From assembly GCA_002786385.1 (NCBI GenBank), contig PGCN01000010.1:1-64000 (forward strand): 64,000 nt of DNA. Direction: 5' to 3'. The translations under genes were made by a program, and so were the position numbers. Positions 46,500-56,721 of the stretch are shown piece after piece. The notes beneath the pieces are model-generated. The model saw only the letters and a list, made by a program, of their open reading frames with translations, made no database searches and was not told the DNA's origin. Source of the stretch: Flavobacterium sp. FEMGT703F (GTDB lineage Bacteria; Bacteroidota; Bacteroidia; Flavobacteriales; Flavobacteriaceae). Position 1 is the first letter of the stretch. The number at the start of each line of letters is the position of its first letter.

Positions 46500-47453
46500 A
46501 TGAAAAAATATACAAATACAGGAAGTAAAGATACCCGTTCCGGATTTGGAGCAGGAATGACCGAATTGGGACAAAAGAATGAAAACGTGGTGGCACTTTG
46601 TGCCGATTTGATTGGCTCATTGAAATTTGACGATTTCAAAAAGAACCATCCGGAGCGTTTTTTCCAAATTGGAATTGCCGAGGCTAATATGATTGGTATT
46701 GCTGCCGGTTTGACCATTGGTGGTAAAATTCCTTTTACAGGAACTTTTGCTAATTTTTCTACCGGAAGAGTTTACGATCAAATTCGCCAATCGGTAGCAT
46801 ACTCTGATAAAAACGTAAAAATTTGTGCTTCGCACGCCGGATTAACTTTAGGAGAAGACGGTGCTACACATCAAATTTTGGAAGACATCGGATTGATGAA
46901 AATGTTACCCGGCATGACGGTAATCAATACTTGTGATTACAATCAGACTAAAGCAGCTACTATTGCTTTAGCGGAGCATCATGGTCCGGCTTATTTGCGA
47001 TTCGGGCGTCCGGTTGTACCTAATTTCACACCGGCTGATGAACCGTTCATTATTGGAAAAGCCATCATGCTCAATGAAGGTACTGATGTAACGATCATTG
47101 CTACTGGACATTTGGTTTGGGAAGCTTTAATTGCTGCAGAAGCATTAGAAGCTAAAGGAATTTCTGCTGAAGTCATCAACATCCATACTATTAAACCTTT
47201 AGATGACGAAGCCATTTTGAAATCGGTTGCCAAAACCGGTTGCGTAGTTACCGCTGAAGAGCACAATATTTTGGGCGGATTAGGAGAAAGCGTTGCCAGA
47301 GTGCTGGCTTTGAATACGCCGGTACCTCAAGAATTTGTAGCCGTTAATGACAGCTTTGGCGAAAGTGGTACACCGGAGCAATTGATGGAAAAATACAAAT
47401 TGAATCACCAAGCTATAGTAGAAGCTACAGAGCGAGTGATGAAAAGAAAATAA
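46500..47453 (+). CDS. Transketolase, C-terminal subunit
   Basis: 317 residues equal to the second half: [44 protein letters not shown] (Glu of the cofactor site), [16 protein letters not shown], and a transketolase C-terminal domain with [11 protein letters not shown] and NIHTIKPLD. It forms the heteromeric enzyme with the upstream subunit. Followed by a strong terminator. Confidence 0.94.
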   Translation: MKKYTNTGSKDTRSGFGAGMTELGQKNENVVALCADLIGSLKFDDFKKNHPERFFQIGIAEANMIGIAAGLTIGGKIPFTGTFANFSTGRVYDQIRQSVAYSDKNVKICASHAGLTLGEDGATHQILEDIGLMKMLPGMTVINTCDYNQTKAATIALAEHHGPAYLRFGRPVVPNFTPADEPFIIGKAIMLNEGTDVTIIATGHLVWEALIAAEALEAKGISAEVINIHTIKPLDDEAILKSVAKTGCVVTAEEHNILGGLGESVARVLALNTPVPQEFVAVNDSFGESGTPEQLMEKYKLNHQAIVEATERVMKRK

Positions 47454-47473
47454 TTCCTCATCTTTATAAAAAG

Positions 47474-47499
47474 AAAAGCCGCTAAAATTAGCGGCTTTT
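47474..47499. terminator. Bidirectional intrinsic terminator
   Basis: AAAAGCCGCTAA (47474-47485) and TTAGCGGCTTTT (47488-47499) pair with a 2-base loop, T-run on the right and A-run on the left. Serves the transketolase pair and the convergent FKBP gene. Confidence 0.9.
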
Positions 47500-47501
47500 T
47501 T

Positions 47502-48536
47502 TTATTGATTGTGATTGCAAAGACTGGATAAATGTCTTTTCTTGCCATCGCTACATAGCGGAATATCAGCAAAAGGATAAGGGTCGTCTGTAAGTGGATT
47601 ATTGATTTCGCTGGCGGTGGTAAAGAAATCACCATCATCATCAATATCAAGAAAATCAGGAACGCCATCACCATCCGTATCATCCGGATTGTCAACATCT
47701 TCCGCTAAAACTCTCACATAACCATCCGGAACACCATTGATAACAGTAACAGAACCATCGGCATTTACAATAGAAGAACTAATATCTTCCAAATATGACG
47801 GGATGCCATCGCTATCGTTATCCACTCTTTGAATTTCATACAATTTAAAACTGAAAATTAAAGGAGAATAGGATGGTATGGTGCCTGAAGAGTTGTTGTA
47901 ATAACCCAACCCTGAAGGTATAAACATTATACCGGCACCAAAATCATTGTAAGACACAGTTCCGTCGGGATTAGCATTGTAACTACCTGTTTTAAACTTA
48001 GGGAATATCTCTTGCCAACCTTTAATTAGTGAAGATAAAGTAAGATATGATTCCGGATTGATTGATTCTTCAAACTGTTTGAAAGTCAACGTTTCTACTT
48101 CTTCACTATTCACTGTTTCAGTTTTAGTGTAAATGTAACTTCCCTTGTAGGAGGTCAGCACTCTGTCTACATTACAAGGAGAACTGCTCGTTGGTCCGGA
48201 TCCTTGACGCAATGAAATGTAATATATCTTGTAAGTGATATCATCTTGTGATACATAATGGGCCTGTAAAGGATATTGTGTTTGGTTCCAAACTGAAGTT
48301 TGGGTACCGCCTTCAGGTATTTCATAAAAAGAGACGTCTTGATCATCTGTGTTACCGGGATTGTTCGTTACCTCCATATAATGAGTTTGTAAAAACTCTT
48401 CCATATTGGCTAAATCTGTTGCATACTGTTCAGCATAATCTCGCTTTGGAACTGTAGGATTACGATCGCTTGGCGTACAAGACACAATAAAAATTGCCGT
48501 GATAAAAAGTAAAGCAATTCTATAAAAATTATTCAT
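47502..48536 (-). CDS. FKBP-type peptidyl-prolyl isomerase lipoprotein with Ca-binding repeats
   Basis: 344 residues. Lipobox IFIVSCTPSD (Cys20), an FKBP-like core (LIKGWQEIFPKFKTG, GAGIMFIPSGLGYYN, IPSYSPLIFSFKLYEI), then thrombospondin type 3-like calcium repeats (DNDSDGIPSYLED and DDTDGDGVPDFLDIDDDGD). Known relatives are gliding-related lipoproteins of flavobacteria with PPIase folds; whether this one is, is unknown. It probably faces the periplasm or surface. Confidence 0.8.
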   Translation of the reverse strand: MNNFYRIALLFITAIFIVSCTPSDRNPTVPKRDYAEQYATDLANMEEFLQTHYMEVTNNPGNTDDQDVSFYEIPEGGTQTSVWNQTQYPLQAHYVSQDDITYKIYYISLRQGSGPTSSSPCNVDRVLTSYKGSYIYTKTETVNSEEVETLTFKQFEESINPESYLTLSSLIKGWQEIFPKFKTGSYNANPDGTVSYNDFGAGIMFIPSGLGYYNNSSGTIPSYSPLIFSFKLYEIQRVDNDSDGIPSYLEDISSSIVNADGSVTVINGVPDGYVRVLAEDVDNPDDTDGDGVPDFLDIDDDGDFFTTASEINNPLTDDPYPFADIPLCSDGKKRHLSSLCNHNQ

Positions 48537-48575
48537 TTTATACTATTTTTGAGGTCGCAAGATACAATATTGATT

Positions 48576-48583
48576 TATTTTTG
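48576..48583 (+). promoter_or_regulatory. -7 element of the S4 protein gene
   Basis: TATTTTTG, a TAnnTTTG match, 31 bases before ATG 48615. Confidence 0.55.
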
Positions 48584-48614
48584 TGAAGTATTTAACGTTG
48601 ATTTTGGAAAAAAA

Positions 48615-48989
48615 ATGAGAGTGGATAAATATCTTTGGTGTGTTCGGTATTACAAAACCCGAAATATGGTAACTGAAGCTTGCCGAAAGAATCAAATTAC
48701 GGTAAACGGCCAGGTAGCCAAGCCTTCCAGAGAAGTTTTCCCGATGGATAAAATCACTTTTCGTAAAGACCAAATCACCTACAGCATTACAGTATTAGAC
48801 ATTCCTTTAAACCGTGTCGGAGCCAAGTTGGTTGATATTTATCGAAAAGATGAAACACCAGCTGAAGCATTTGCCCATTTGGAGATGTTGAAGCTATCAA
48901 AAGAACATTATCGCAAATCCGGTGTTGGACGACCAACCAAAAAAGACAGAAGAGATCTTGAAAATTTTGACCTGGACAATGAAGAATAA
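48615..48989 (+). CDS. S4 domain RNA-binding protein (Hsp15-like)
   Basis: 124 residues. The S4 domain is RVDKYLWCVRYYKTRNMVTEACRKNQITVNGQ, followed by a basic tail with KSGVGRPTKKDRRDLENF. Similar to HslR/Hsp15, which rescues stalled 50S subunits. The frame is open from 48549, but ATG 48615 (MRVDKYLW) starts right at the S4 fold and follows the promoter at 48576, so it is preferred. Confidence 0.88.
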   Translation: MRVDKYLWCVRYYKTRNMVTEACRKNQITVNGQVAKPSREVFPMDKITFRKDQITYSITVLDIPLNRVGAKLVDIYRKDETPAEAFAHLEMLKLSKEHYRKSGVGRPTKKDRRDLENFDLDNEE

Positions 48990-49043
48990 CCAAAAAAAAA
49001 AATTAGGAAAAATTATAATACAATGTCTTTTTTTATAACCTGA

Positions 49044-52000
49044 TTATTTTACTACTTTTTTGGTAATAATCTGTCCGTTTTCCAATTTTAATTGGATCAA
49101 AATCAATTCATTACTAAGTCCAACATTAATAATTGTTTGATTAGCGTTAATTTCGTTTAATTCATACAGTAAACGACCTCTAACATCAAATACTTTTACC
49201 GAGTCCATGGTAAATTGCCCAGTATTAACAACAAAGCTCTGCTCTGAATCTTTATATATTACGACCTCATTAGAAGACAAATCAGTATTACCAACACTTA
49301 ATGTTCCCGTTTCAAATTTAATTCTAAATCGATCATCAAAAGTTCCTGATGGAGTAGAAAATTCATAATCGCCGGATCTTAAATCGTGGGTAATATTGAT
49401 TTGTGTATCCTCTAAATAAATATTTTGACTGTTGAATAATCCATCAAAATTTGACAATCTTATTTTATAAACACCGGCAACAGTTGATTTAAACCCTAAA
49501 GGAATTACATCGGTTTGATTAAATGGTAATGCCCTACCTTGAATGGATAACTTTTTTCCTTCTTGCGGAATATATAATGTTACCACATTACCCATATCAA
49601 TCATTTCACCATCAAATCCCCTGTCCATTCCTGTATTGGTAGCATTTTGAATGTAGGCAACGAGTGTTTGTTTAAAGGCACCTTGATTGTTATACACATC
49701 TAGCCAAAAACGATGACGGTCAAAAACAACTGTATTTTGGTTGTTTTGATTACTCATCCTGAAAAATTGGTCATTATTTCCAGAAAGCCTCATACTATTT
49801 TTAAAAATAATGTTTCCAGAAGATAAACCCTTAACGAAAAACCCTTGTCCTGATGCAATCTTACCGTTAGGCACACTGTTATTCAATCCTAGATTAATCG
49901 CTTGAGAACCTGTACCGACTCCTCCTGCATAATTGTACATAGCATAATCACCCGTATTATAAACATTGTTAGTTATAGGAGTATTATGTGTCCATAAATA
50001 AATCGTAGCATCAATTAATGGAGTATTGGTTGCATCTGATAAAAAGGCATCTGCACTTAACGCACTAGGGTAAGGATTTCCGATTAAGTTGAATTGATTT
50101 GCATTACCTATAATTGGCAAAGAAATATCACCAGTATTAGGAACACCAACAAAGGCACCATTAAAATTATTAGGAGTTGTAAAATTAAATGGAGATACAT
50201 CAGGAGCTCTGACAAGATAACCTTTTCCCGGAATCATTGGAACATTTGTTGTTGCGTATGCCCAATTGGTTATTAATGGATTGTAATAAAAAAACAATGC
50301 TGTTGAAGGTGAAAATGACAGTAACGTTTGCGGAAAAACAGGTGATGACCAATAAACATAATCAAGTCTTTTAATTGGAGTACTGATTCTCTTGTAAGTG
50401 ATATTTCCGGTATTAGAGAAAGGCAAGCCTAAATTATTAAGAGAATTTACCTGAACTAAGCTAGCATTATTCTCAAAAGTTAACGTACCGCTTACTATTT
50501 TAACATCGTTTTGAACATGTAAAGTATGATCAGAATTAATCACAACATTACCTGATAAAACCTCTATGGAACAAGCTTCGATATCACCTGTTGAGTAAAA
50601 AGTGGAAGCTCCACAGTCAAAAATAACTTTAGTATTAGAATTGGGTAATCCATCACTCCAAGAAACACCGTCCCAACGAGTCGAAGCGTAGTTAATTGAT
50701 ACGAAATTAGAATAAACAACAGGACAACTTCCATTTTGGATAACGACTCTGTAATAACGCGTACCGGAAAAAGTCCCAATTTCACTAGAAGTTAATATAG
50801 AGTTTGTATTGGCTATAGATGTTAAACCTGAGGTAAAAGCGGAATCGTTGGCATACTCCCAGCGCACAATATTACCTCCTGAAAAACCTGTCAGAACTAA
50901 GTTCCCAGCTTGCCAAGTCGCACAAACTGATTGACTATCCGAGAGTACTCCTGCTATCGGAGTTGGTATAACTGTAATATTTGTTGAAGAACTTGCTGAA
51001 CAACCGTTAGAACCAACCACACTGCCAGTGTAAATTGTTGTCTCAGTTGGCTTTGTATATATAGTTCCCGTTGGTGTACCGGCAATATACGGAATTGAAG
51101 CTGCTGCATCAAAAAAAAGTGCTGTTGGGGGATTCCATGTCACTTCTACCGCTAAATTTCCGGTAATATTAACATTGTCAATAGCCCATCCAAAATCCCA
51201 AGTAGCATCATATAAAAATCTGATTTTTACATTAGCAAGGCCAACGTAAGCATTCATACTGATAGACGCATTTGTAAAACTCGAAGGTGAACCTTGATTA
51301 GAAAGATAATTTCCAATAATTGTCCAACTACTCCCGCCATCTGTAGAGACTTCAACCCTTGCTTTGTTTCCCGGTATATACCTCAAGAAATGGAAAAAAC
51401 TTAAAGTTGCACTAGTGTAACCAGATAAATTAATCGATGGAGATTCCAAATAAGTCAAAGTTCTATTAGTCCCCGGACTTCCTTGTGCATCAGAATTAGT
51501 CAAATAAAATTGAGAAACATCATTACTATTCATAGTAATATTCCAATAAGAACTTGAGTAAGGATACGGACTTGGTCTCAAAGTCCAAGCTGCATTGGCA
51601 ACAATACCACCAACAGAAGCATTTATTTTATTCCAACTATTAGTTGGAGCATTAAAGTCTTCACTGAAAATAACCACCGGCGTAGATAAATCCAAATTGG
51701 CATTTAAGGTTTGTATGGCTCCTTCACACAAACTTATAGCAGCCGGAACAATTGCAATTGCAGGAGGATCAGGTTTCACTACAACAGTGTAAGCAATAAC
51801 AGAGGAACACAAACTACCTGTTGATTGAGATGCCGTTAAAATGTAATTTGTTGTAATTAAAGGGTTAAAATTAAAGCCTGTAGTAATATTTCCAGATAAG
51901 CCTACCGTTGTATTCCACGCAAAGGTATCATATGAATCTGCTCCAGTTAAAGTTATCAAACCAACCGATTCTCCTTTGCATATGGTTGATGAAGTCCCGC

Positions 52001-54899
52001 TAAAAGATATTACCGGTGGAGCAGTTACTGTTGCAGTAACCGGAGTTAATAACGATCTACAAATATTTGATAATTTCCAATTGTAAGCATAAAAGAAGAA
52101 GGTATTATCATAATCATTCCCATTAATATTTGCAATTGATGAGTTGTAAGGGTAAGATGCATTGTCTATGTTTCCAATCAATCCGGAAGCTGGTAGTGTC
52201 TCGAAATATAAAAAGTAATTGCCTATCGCCAAATCTAAAGTTAATGGAATTGTTTGGGGTGTATTACCTCCGGCTGCACTTGTTATGTATGTATAGGTAG
52301 CTACAATAACATTCACTGAATTCCGAATTTCAATCGTACCATTTTGACCCGCTGTCATTGGATAAATATCAAAAGATTGTAATGTTGTTGCGGATGTCAC
52401 CGAAAAGCTTATCAATGTTTGTGTAGTTTGAGAGCCTAACGAGCCGCCTTGCAAAGAAGGTGAAATTGGCCCCAAACTAACCAATCCGCCGGGTGCTTTA
52501 GATTGTGCATAATAAACCGTTGTAGCTGATAAAGTTGGTGTAACAAAAGTAGTACCGGTTGACAATAATGTGGTCCCCGTTGAATCAGCATACCATTCAA
52601 TAATTGATCCTGGTGACCCAATGGCTTGCAAACTGGCAGAACCTCCTCCACAAAGTGTACCCGCAGTTACATTTAAAGGTAGTGCAGCTGCACAATCTGT
52701 ACTGAAGGTTTGGATATTACTCCAAATACTCTTATCAGAACTACTACAGTTTCCTCTAACCCAAACATAATACAAAGTAGCCGGAGCCAATCCGGAGACC
52801 GTGGCTGTAGTTTCACCAAAACCAACTGTTGCATTAGGAGTTACTGAAAACCCGGGAGTAATATTTGAGGTACTAACGTAAACATCGTAACCATCGGCTG
52901 GTTCAGGCACTGAGGCAGACCAAGCAATGACTGCTGAATTGCTGTTTACAGAAAGAATTGATAAATCATTCGGTTCATAACATGTTGGAGATACAATAAT
53001 ACTAATATCATCGATCAATATTTTACTCTGACTCGCAAAACTATACCCTTGAAAACCAATATAATAAACATTATTAGATACCGGAGTAAAATCTACAGTG
53101 GCTGTTTGATAAACAGTATTCTGAAAATTTGATAAATCTAATATAGTGTTGTTCATATTACTCTCACTTGCTCCTGTTCCCAGACGAACTCTCAAATTCT
53201 CAGAATAAATACCGACGCTTTGCGTATTGTATTTAAACCTTAAACGGTAGGTAACACCTGCTGTTAAATTCAACCCCGGAGTAAAAAACCAATCATCAGA
53301 ATCTGACGTAGTACTTGTAACCAAATGCAATGCGTTAGGATTAGAAGCAGGTTGAACATTTTGAGTACTCCAACTAGTTGAATCCGAATTGTTATCGGCT
53401 GTAGTAAAACAACTTGGGATAGAATTTACCGCAGTAGTATCAAAATTTTGAAAGTAAGGTATATCATAAGCACCGCAAATAGTTGTACATGTTGCTGTTG
53501 CACTATTGACATTACAAGTTATCCCAACAGCTCTAACCCTAAAATAATAAGTTGTTAAAGAGGACAAACCAGATACAACAAAGTTGGTTGACCCCGAAGT
53601 TGATACTGCGGAAAAACCAGGTAGCAAAGCGGTAAAAGTAGTATTAGTTGATACATCTATAAGGTAATCTGTTGCTCCTGTTACTGCATTCCATGAAGCA
53701 GTAAATGAATTCCCTTCTACAGTAGATGCGGTTAAACCTGTTGGAGCTGCAATACAAGTTGTTTTTGAAGCAGAAATCATTGCCCCTAAATTGTAATAAG
53801 GACCTCCTTGACATCCTGCATTGTATGGAATAATCCAATAATAGTAGGTTGTGTTAGGTGTTAACCCTGTTTGTGTAAATGCAGTTGCATTGGTAACACT
53901 AAGTACAGTGTAAGTCCCAGATATAACATTTGAAACTGCCCAGTATGTTCGATTAGGTAAATCAGTGATAGTTGGAGGAGTATTTGATAAACTTCTCAGA
54001 ATTAAATAATTGGTAGGTGCCGGACTGGCAGCTGTAAAACTATTACCCACAAAAGAAGTTGGTGTTACATTGGTATTACCCACAACCAAAGATGATGGTC
54101 CGGCTGTTGGGCTTGTACAAGGTAATGAAGGTGTATAAGTATATTTTAAACCATTGTTAGGATATTCTGTAAGACTGGTTCTGACAGTACTAGAATTGGC
54201 AGTTCCGTTTGTTGTCTTACCCAACCATGCAGCATTAGTATTAACCCCGGTTTGTAATCTGTTTTGAACATCTCTTTGGGTAAAATTATTTGATGCTCCC
54301 CTAATCCCAACTTGTGCATTTAGAGCCGTAACATCATCAGGAGCACATACTCCATAAGAGAATTCGATTGTGTTACTAGTTTCATTCAATCTAATCTGAA
54401 AATTGAAGTTCCCTGTTTTAGACTTTCTTCTGACATTACTCCATTGAACAACGAAAGTTCTGTTTGGGGCAGAACCGATAGTTTGATATGTAATATTATC
54501 CGTTGTAGCAATCAAATCAAGACCTAAAGCACTAATCGTTCCTCCATTAGTAAAAACTGTTGCAACACTTAAAGGAAGATAATTATTAGCGGTTGGTTGA
54601 ACTCCAAATGATATATAACCATTAGGACTGATGAAGCATTGGGTTTGTGTTATGCCGTCATAAACAAAATCAAACCCCAAAGCGGCTTGAAAAGCTGATC
54701 CCGGAGTATGATCATCCCAAGGTGCTGTGTAGGCAACCGAAGGACTAGTTAAAGCATTGTATACAACATTTGATTCACTAAATGAATAAGTAGCAACTTG
54801 CGCTTTGGTTGTTTGATAAAAGGAAAACAACACTATGACACCAACCAAATCAATCCATCTTTTTTTATACTTAAAACCAAATCCTTTTCTAAAAAACAT
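49044..54899 (-). CDS. Giant secreted adhesin-like protein with T9SS type A sorting domain
   Basis: About 1951 residues from ATG 54899 (MFFRKGFGFKYKK), which keeps the long signal peptide ending TTKAQ; the open frame goes to 54932. N-terminal beta-sandwich (WDDHTPGSAFQAALGF and later GFDGE-type motifs), at least three FN3 domains (for example PTGLTASTVEGNSFTASWNAV), two choice-of-anchor-J-like modules (FNQNFDTT-like and SEDFNAPTNSWNKINA), Ig-like repeats, and the type IX sorting domain at the end (VKVFDVRGRLLYELN, then IIQLKLENGQIITKKVVK). Ligand unknown. No sequence similarity of the whole to the protein at 1-6230 beyond shared module types. Confidence 0.92.
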   Translation of the reverse strand: MFFRKGFGFKYKKRWIDLVGVIVLFSFYQTTKAQVATYSFSESNVVYNALTSPSVAYTAPWDDHTPGSAFQAALGFDFVYDGITQTQCFISPNGYISFGVQPTANNYLPLSVATVFTNGGTISALGLDLIATTDNITYQTIGSAPNRTFVVQWSNVRRKSKTGNFNFQIRLNETSNTIEFSYGVCAPDDVTALNAQVGIRGASNNFTQRDVQNRLQTGVNTNAAWLGKTTNGTANSSTVRTSLTEYPNNGLKYTYTPSLPCTSPTAGPSSLVVGNTNVTPTSFVGNSFTAASPAPTNYLILRSLSNTPPTITDLPNRTYWAVSNVISGTYTVLSVTNATAFTQTGLTPNTTYYYWIIPYNAGCQGGPYYNLGAMISASKTTCIAAPTGLTASTVEGNSFTASWNAVTGATDYLIDVSTNTTFTALLPGFSAVSTSGSTNFVVSGLSSLTTYYFRVRAVGITCNVNSATATCTTICGAYDIPYFQNFDTTAVNSIPSCFTTADNNSDSTSWSTQNVQPASNPNALHLVTSTTSDSDDWFFTPGLNLTAGVTYRLRFKYNTQSVGIYSENLRVRLGTGASESNMNNTILDLSNFQNTVYQTATVDFTPVSNNVYYIGFQGYSFASQSKILIDDISIIVSPTCYEPNDLSILSVNSNSAVIAWSASVPEPADGYDVYVSTSNITPGFSVTPNATVGFGETTATVSGLAPATLYYVWVRGNCSSSDKSIWSNIQTFSTDCAAALPLNVTAGTLCGGGSASLQAIGSPGSIIEWYADSTGTTLLSTGTTFVTPTLSATTVYYAQSKAPGGLVSLGPISPSLQGGSLGSQTTQTLISFSVTSATTLQSFDIYPMTAGQNGTIEIRNSVNVIVATYTYITSAAGGNTPQTIPLTLDLAIGNYFLYFETLPASGLIGNIDNASYPYNSSIANINGNDYDNTFFFYAYNWKLSNICRSLLTPVTATVTAPPVISFSGTSSTICKGESVGLITLTGADSYDTFAWNTTVGLSGNITTGFNFNPLITTNYILTASQSTGSLCSSVIAYTVVVKPDPPAIAIVPAAISLCEGAIQTLNANLDLSTPVVIFSEDFNAPTNSWNKINASVGGIVANAAWTLRPSPYPYSSSYWNITMNSNDVSQFYLTNSDAQGSPGTNRTLTYLESPSINLSGYTSATLSFFHFLRYIPGNKARVEVSTDGGSSWTIIGNYLSNQGSPSSFTNASISMNAYVGLANVKIRFLYDATWDFGWAIDNVNITGNLAVEVTWNPPTALFFDAAASIPYIAGTPTGTIYTKPTETTIYTGSVVGSNGCSASSSTNITVIPTPIAGVLSDSQSVCATWQAGNLVLTGFSGGNIVRWEYANDSAFTSGLTSIANTNSILTSSEIGTFSGTRYYRVVIQNGSCPVVYSNFVSINYASTRWDGVSWSDGLPNSNTKVIFDCGASTFYSTGDIEACSIEVLSGNVVINSDHTLHVQNDVKIVSGTLTFENNASLVQVNSLNNLGLPFSNTGNITYKRISTPIKRLDYVYWSSPVFPQTLLSFSPSTALFFYYNPLITNWAYATTNVPMIPGKGYLVRAPDVSPFNFTTPNNFNGAFVGVPNTGDISLPIIGNANQFNLIGNPYPSALSADAFLSDATNTPLIDATIYLWTHNTPITNNVYNTGDYAMYNYAGGVGTGSQAINLGLNNSVPNGKIASGQGFFVKGLSSGNIIFKNSMRLSGNNDQFFRMSNQNNQNTVVFDRHRFWLDVYNNQGAFKQTLVAYIQNATNTGMDRGFDGEMIDMGNVVTLYIPQEGKKLSIQGRALPFNQTDVIPLGFKSTVAGVYKIRLSNFDGLFNSQNIYLEDTQINITHDLRSGDYEFSTPSGTFDDRFRIKFETGTLSVGNTDLSSNEVVIYKDSEQSFVVNTGQFTMDSVKVFDVRGRLLYELNEINANQTIINVGLSNELILIQLKLENGQIITKKVVK

Positions 54900-55222
54900 A
54901 CAAATCAATAGGTATAATTCAACGTGAAGCAATAACGAAATTTAAAATCAAAATAAAAAATGATTATCATAAATCAATAAAAACCAGCCCAATAGATAAT
55001 CACTGGTAAATTTATAGCAAAACTTTAAATTATTAAGTGATTCAAAAAAATTGTTTCAAATAATCGCCAAAAGACATTAAAAAATCGACAAAAAGCACTC
55101 AACTGTAGATGTAGCAATAAATAACTTACATCCATAAAAAACATCTATTACTTTTCGGTAAGTATTTTTACATACTAAACATCATTTTAACTAATGGGTT
55201 TACAAAAGTAAAAAGAAGCCAT
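54900..55222. other. Gene-free AT-rich stretch
   Basis: About 320 bases between the two divergent genes. It holds a weak inverted repeat GATGTA..TACATC near 55108-55133 and GTAAGTATTTTTACATAC near 55159-55175, both AT-rich. I see no gene, tRNA or clear -7 element for the adhesin on the minus strand. The promoter of the following gene is at its right edge. Confidence 0.5.
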
Positions 55223-55230
55223 TATCTTTG
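55223..55230 (+). promoter_or_regulatory. -7 element of the phosphoribosyltransferase gene
   Basis: TATCTTTG, a perfect TAnnTTTG match, 15 bases before ATG 55245. Confidence 0.65.
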
Positions 55231-55244
55231 ATAAAAAAATTAAG

Positions 55245-55739
55245 ATGACAAATATTATTCTCAACCACCAGGAAATTGAGCACAAAATCAAGAGAATTGC
55301 TTACCAAATATACGAAACTTTTGCCGATGAACAAGAAGTAGTCATTGCCGGTATTACTAGTAACGGCTTCGTTTTAGCTCAAAAAATCGGACTTGTTTTA
55401 AATGAAATCACTAAAAGCAATATTATTTTGTGTGAAGTCAAAATAGATAAAATCCATCCTGCCAATCCCATTACTACTTCTGTAGCTCCTGAAGTATATC
55501 AAAACAAATGCATTGTATTAGTTGACGATGTATTGAATTCGGGAACGACTTTAATTTACGGCGTAAAGCACTTTTTGGAGGTTCCTGTAAAAAAATTCAA
55601 AACGGTGGTTCTGATTGACCGCAACCACAAAAAATATCCTGTAAAAGCTGATTTTAAAGGACTTTCCCTTTCCACATCTTTGAAAGAGCATGTGCAAGTG
55701 GTTTTTGAGCCTCAAAATGATCACGCTTATTTAGTTTAG
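55245..55739 (+). CDS. Phosphoribosyltransferase (PyrR-like)
   Basis: 164 residues with VIAGITSNGFVLAQKI, and the PRPP-binding loop CIVLVDDVLNSGTTLIYG (V-D-D-V/x-x-S/T-G-x-T). This is the type I PRTase fold; the base specificity is not clear, though the length and middle part are like PyrR or a uracil/purine enzyme. It runs 9 bases over the convergent aroK end. Confidence 0.85.
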   Translation: MTNIILNHQEIEHKIKRIAYQIYETFADEQEVVIAGITSNGFVLAQKIGLVLNEITKSNIILCEVKIDKIHPANPITTSVAPEVYQNKCIVLVDDVLNSGTTLIYGVKHFLEVPVKKFKTVVLIDRNHKKYPVKADFKGLSLSTSLKEHVQVVFEPQNDHAYLV

Positions 55740-56249
55740 AAGTTGCAGAATTTCCTCGGCTACTGCCTGAGACGTTTTTCCATCAACCGACACATTGTGG
55801 GTGGCCTGATGGTAAAAGTAACTGCGATCGAAAAGGTGCTTGGCGATAAACTCTTTCAACTCTTCTTCCGTTTTTCCGGTAACTAAAGGACGCTTATTGC
55901 TTTCTGACAACAAACGTTCATACAGTACGGGAATAGAAGCCTTGAGGTAAAAAGAAGTAATGCCGTCTCCGTTCAACAACAAATGATTGTTGGCATAACA
56001 AGGTGTTCCGCCACCGGTAGCGATAACCAATGAGTTGGGATTTTCCAACCATTTCTTTAATTCGAGATGTTCTTTTTTTCTAAAATAGATTTCGCCATGC
56101 TTGGCAAATATCTCACTTATCGATAGGTTTTCATTTTTTTCGATGTTTTCGTCCAAATCAACGAAGGCAATTTTCAATTTTTCAGCTACTATTTTACCAA
56201 CAGTCGACTTCCCTACTGCCATATAACCCACTAAAACAATTTTAACCAT
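55731..56249 (-). CDS. aroK: Shikimate kinase
   Basis: 172 residues. Walker A GYMAVGKSTVGK, substrate DLDENIE and the loops EIYFRKKEHLEL, ATGGGTPCY and RPLVTG. It phosphorylates shikimate in aromatic amino-acid synthesis. On the minus strand TAAATTTG (56308-56301) is a -7-like element 51 bases before the ATG. Confidence 0.95.
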   Translation of the reverse strand: MVKIVLVGYMAVGKSTVGKIVAEKLKIAFVDLDENIEKNENLSISEIFAKHGEIYFRKKEHLELKKWLENPNSLVIATGGGTPCYANNHLLLNGDGITSFYLKASIPVLYERLLSESNKRPLVTGKTEEELKEFIAKHLFDRSYFYHQATHNVSVDGKTSQAVAEEILQLLN

Positions 56250-56320
56250 CGCAATAAAACCTTATAAATTAAGCCCTTACAGACCATCATTGAAAAAAGG
56301 CAAATTTATAGCAAATTTGC

Positions 56321-56352
56321 TTTGAAATATAAATAATAAGGTCTTATATTTG
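56321..56352 (+). promoter_or_regulatory. Promoter of the tRNA genes
   Basis: TTTG (56321-56324), 20 bases, TATATTTG (56345-56352). It is a full Bacteroidota-type promoter 24 bases before the tRNA-Lys. Nothing else starts here. Confidence 0.75.
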
Positions 56353-56376
56353 CACCCGCATTCAAGAAATGAAATT

Positions 56377-56449
56377 GACTCGATAGCTCAGTTGGTAGAG
56401 CACAACACTTTTAATGTTGGGGTCCTGGGTTCGAGCCCCAGTCGGGTCA
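56377..56449 (+). tRNA. tRNA-Lys (anticodon TTT)
   Basis: 73 bases. Acceptor GACTCGA/TCGGGTC pairs with one G-T. D arm GCTCAGTTGGTAGAGC, anticodon arm CAACA-CTTTTAA-TGTTG gives anticodon TTT, T arm GGGTTCGAGCCCC region is standard. CCA is not encoded. Preceded by a strong promoter and followed by a T-rich hairpin. Confidence 0.97.
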
Positions 56450-56453
56450 CAAA

Positions 56454-56486
56454 AAGTTGTTCGCCAAGCGGATGACTTTTTTTTTT
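56454..56486 (+). terminator. Possible terminator between the two tRNAs
   Basis: AAGT-TGTT-CGC (about 56455-56465) and GCG-GATG-ACTT (about 56468-56478) pair with several G-T pairs, followed by a T-run to 56486. It would partly separate tRNA-Lys from tRNA-Leu. Confidence 0.4.
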
Positions 56487-56488
56487 AC

Positions 56489-56570
56489 GGCCACGTGGAG
56501 AAATTGGTAGACTCGCCATCTTGAGGGGGTGGTGTCGCAAGACGTGTCAGTTCGAATCTGATCGTGGTCA
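56489..56570 (+). tRNA. tRNA-Leu (anticodon GAG)
   Basis: 82 bases with the long variable arm of class II tRNAs. Acceptor GGCCACG/CGTGGTC with one G-T; anticodon stem CCATC/GGTGG with loop TTGAGGG gives anticodon GAG; T arm GTCAGTTCGAATCTGAT. CCA is not encoded. Confidence 0.95.
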
Positions 56571-56583
56571 CACTTTAAATTAG

Positions 56584-56612
56584 AAAACACTCTTTTAGGG
56601 GTGTTTTTTTTT
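56584..56612 (+). terminator. Intrinsic terminator after the tRNAs
   Basis: AACACTC (56586-56592), a short loop and GGGGTGTT, then a T-run to about 56612. Confidence 0.7.
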
Positions 56613-56721
56613 TGCACAATTCTCCCCATTCTTTACTTATAAATACACCTCAATCAAAAGTATTTTGTAAGTGATTTTTCAATCTATTACTCTTTTTTTG
56701 AAAGTTTTAGCATAAAAACAG

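Noticed and set aside
47405..47698. Hydrophobic minus-strand frame over the FKBP gene end
   Set aside because: Runs of Met, Ile and Leu arise from reading the Asp-rich calcium repeats in another frame.
54900..55222. Small RNA gene in the largest gap
   Set aside because: Only weak AT-rich inverted repeats and no promoter-terminator pair could be found.
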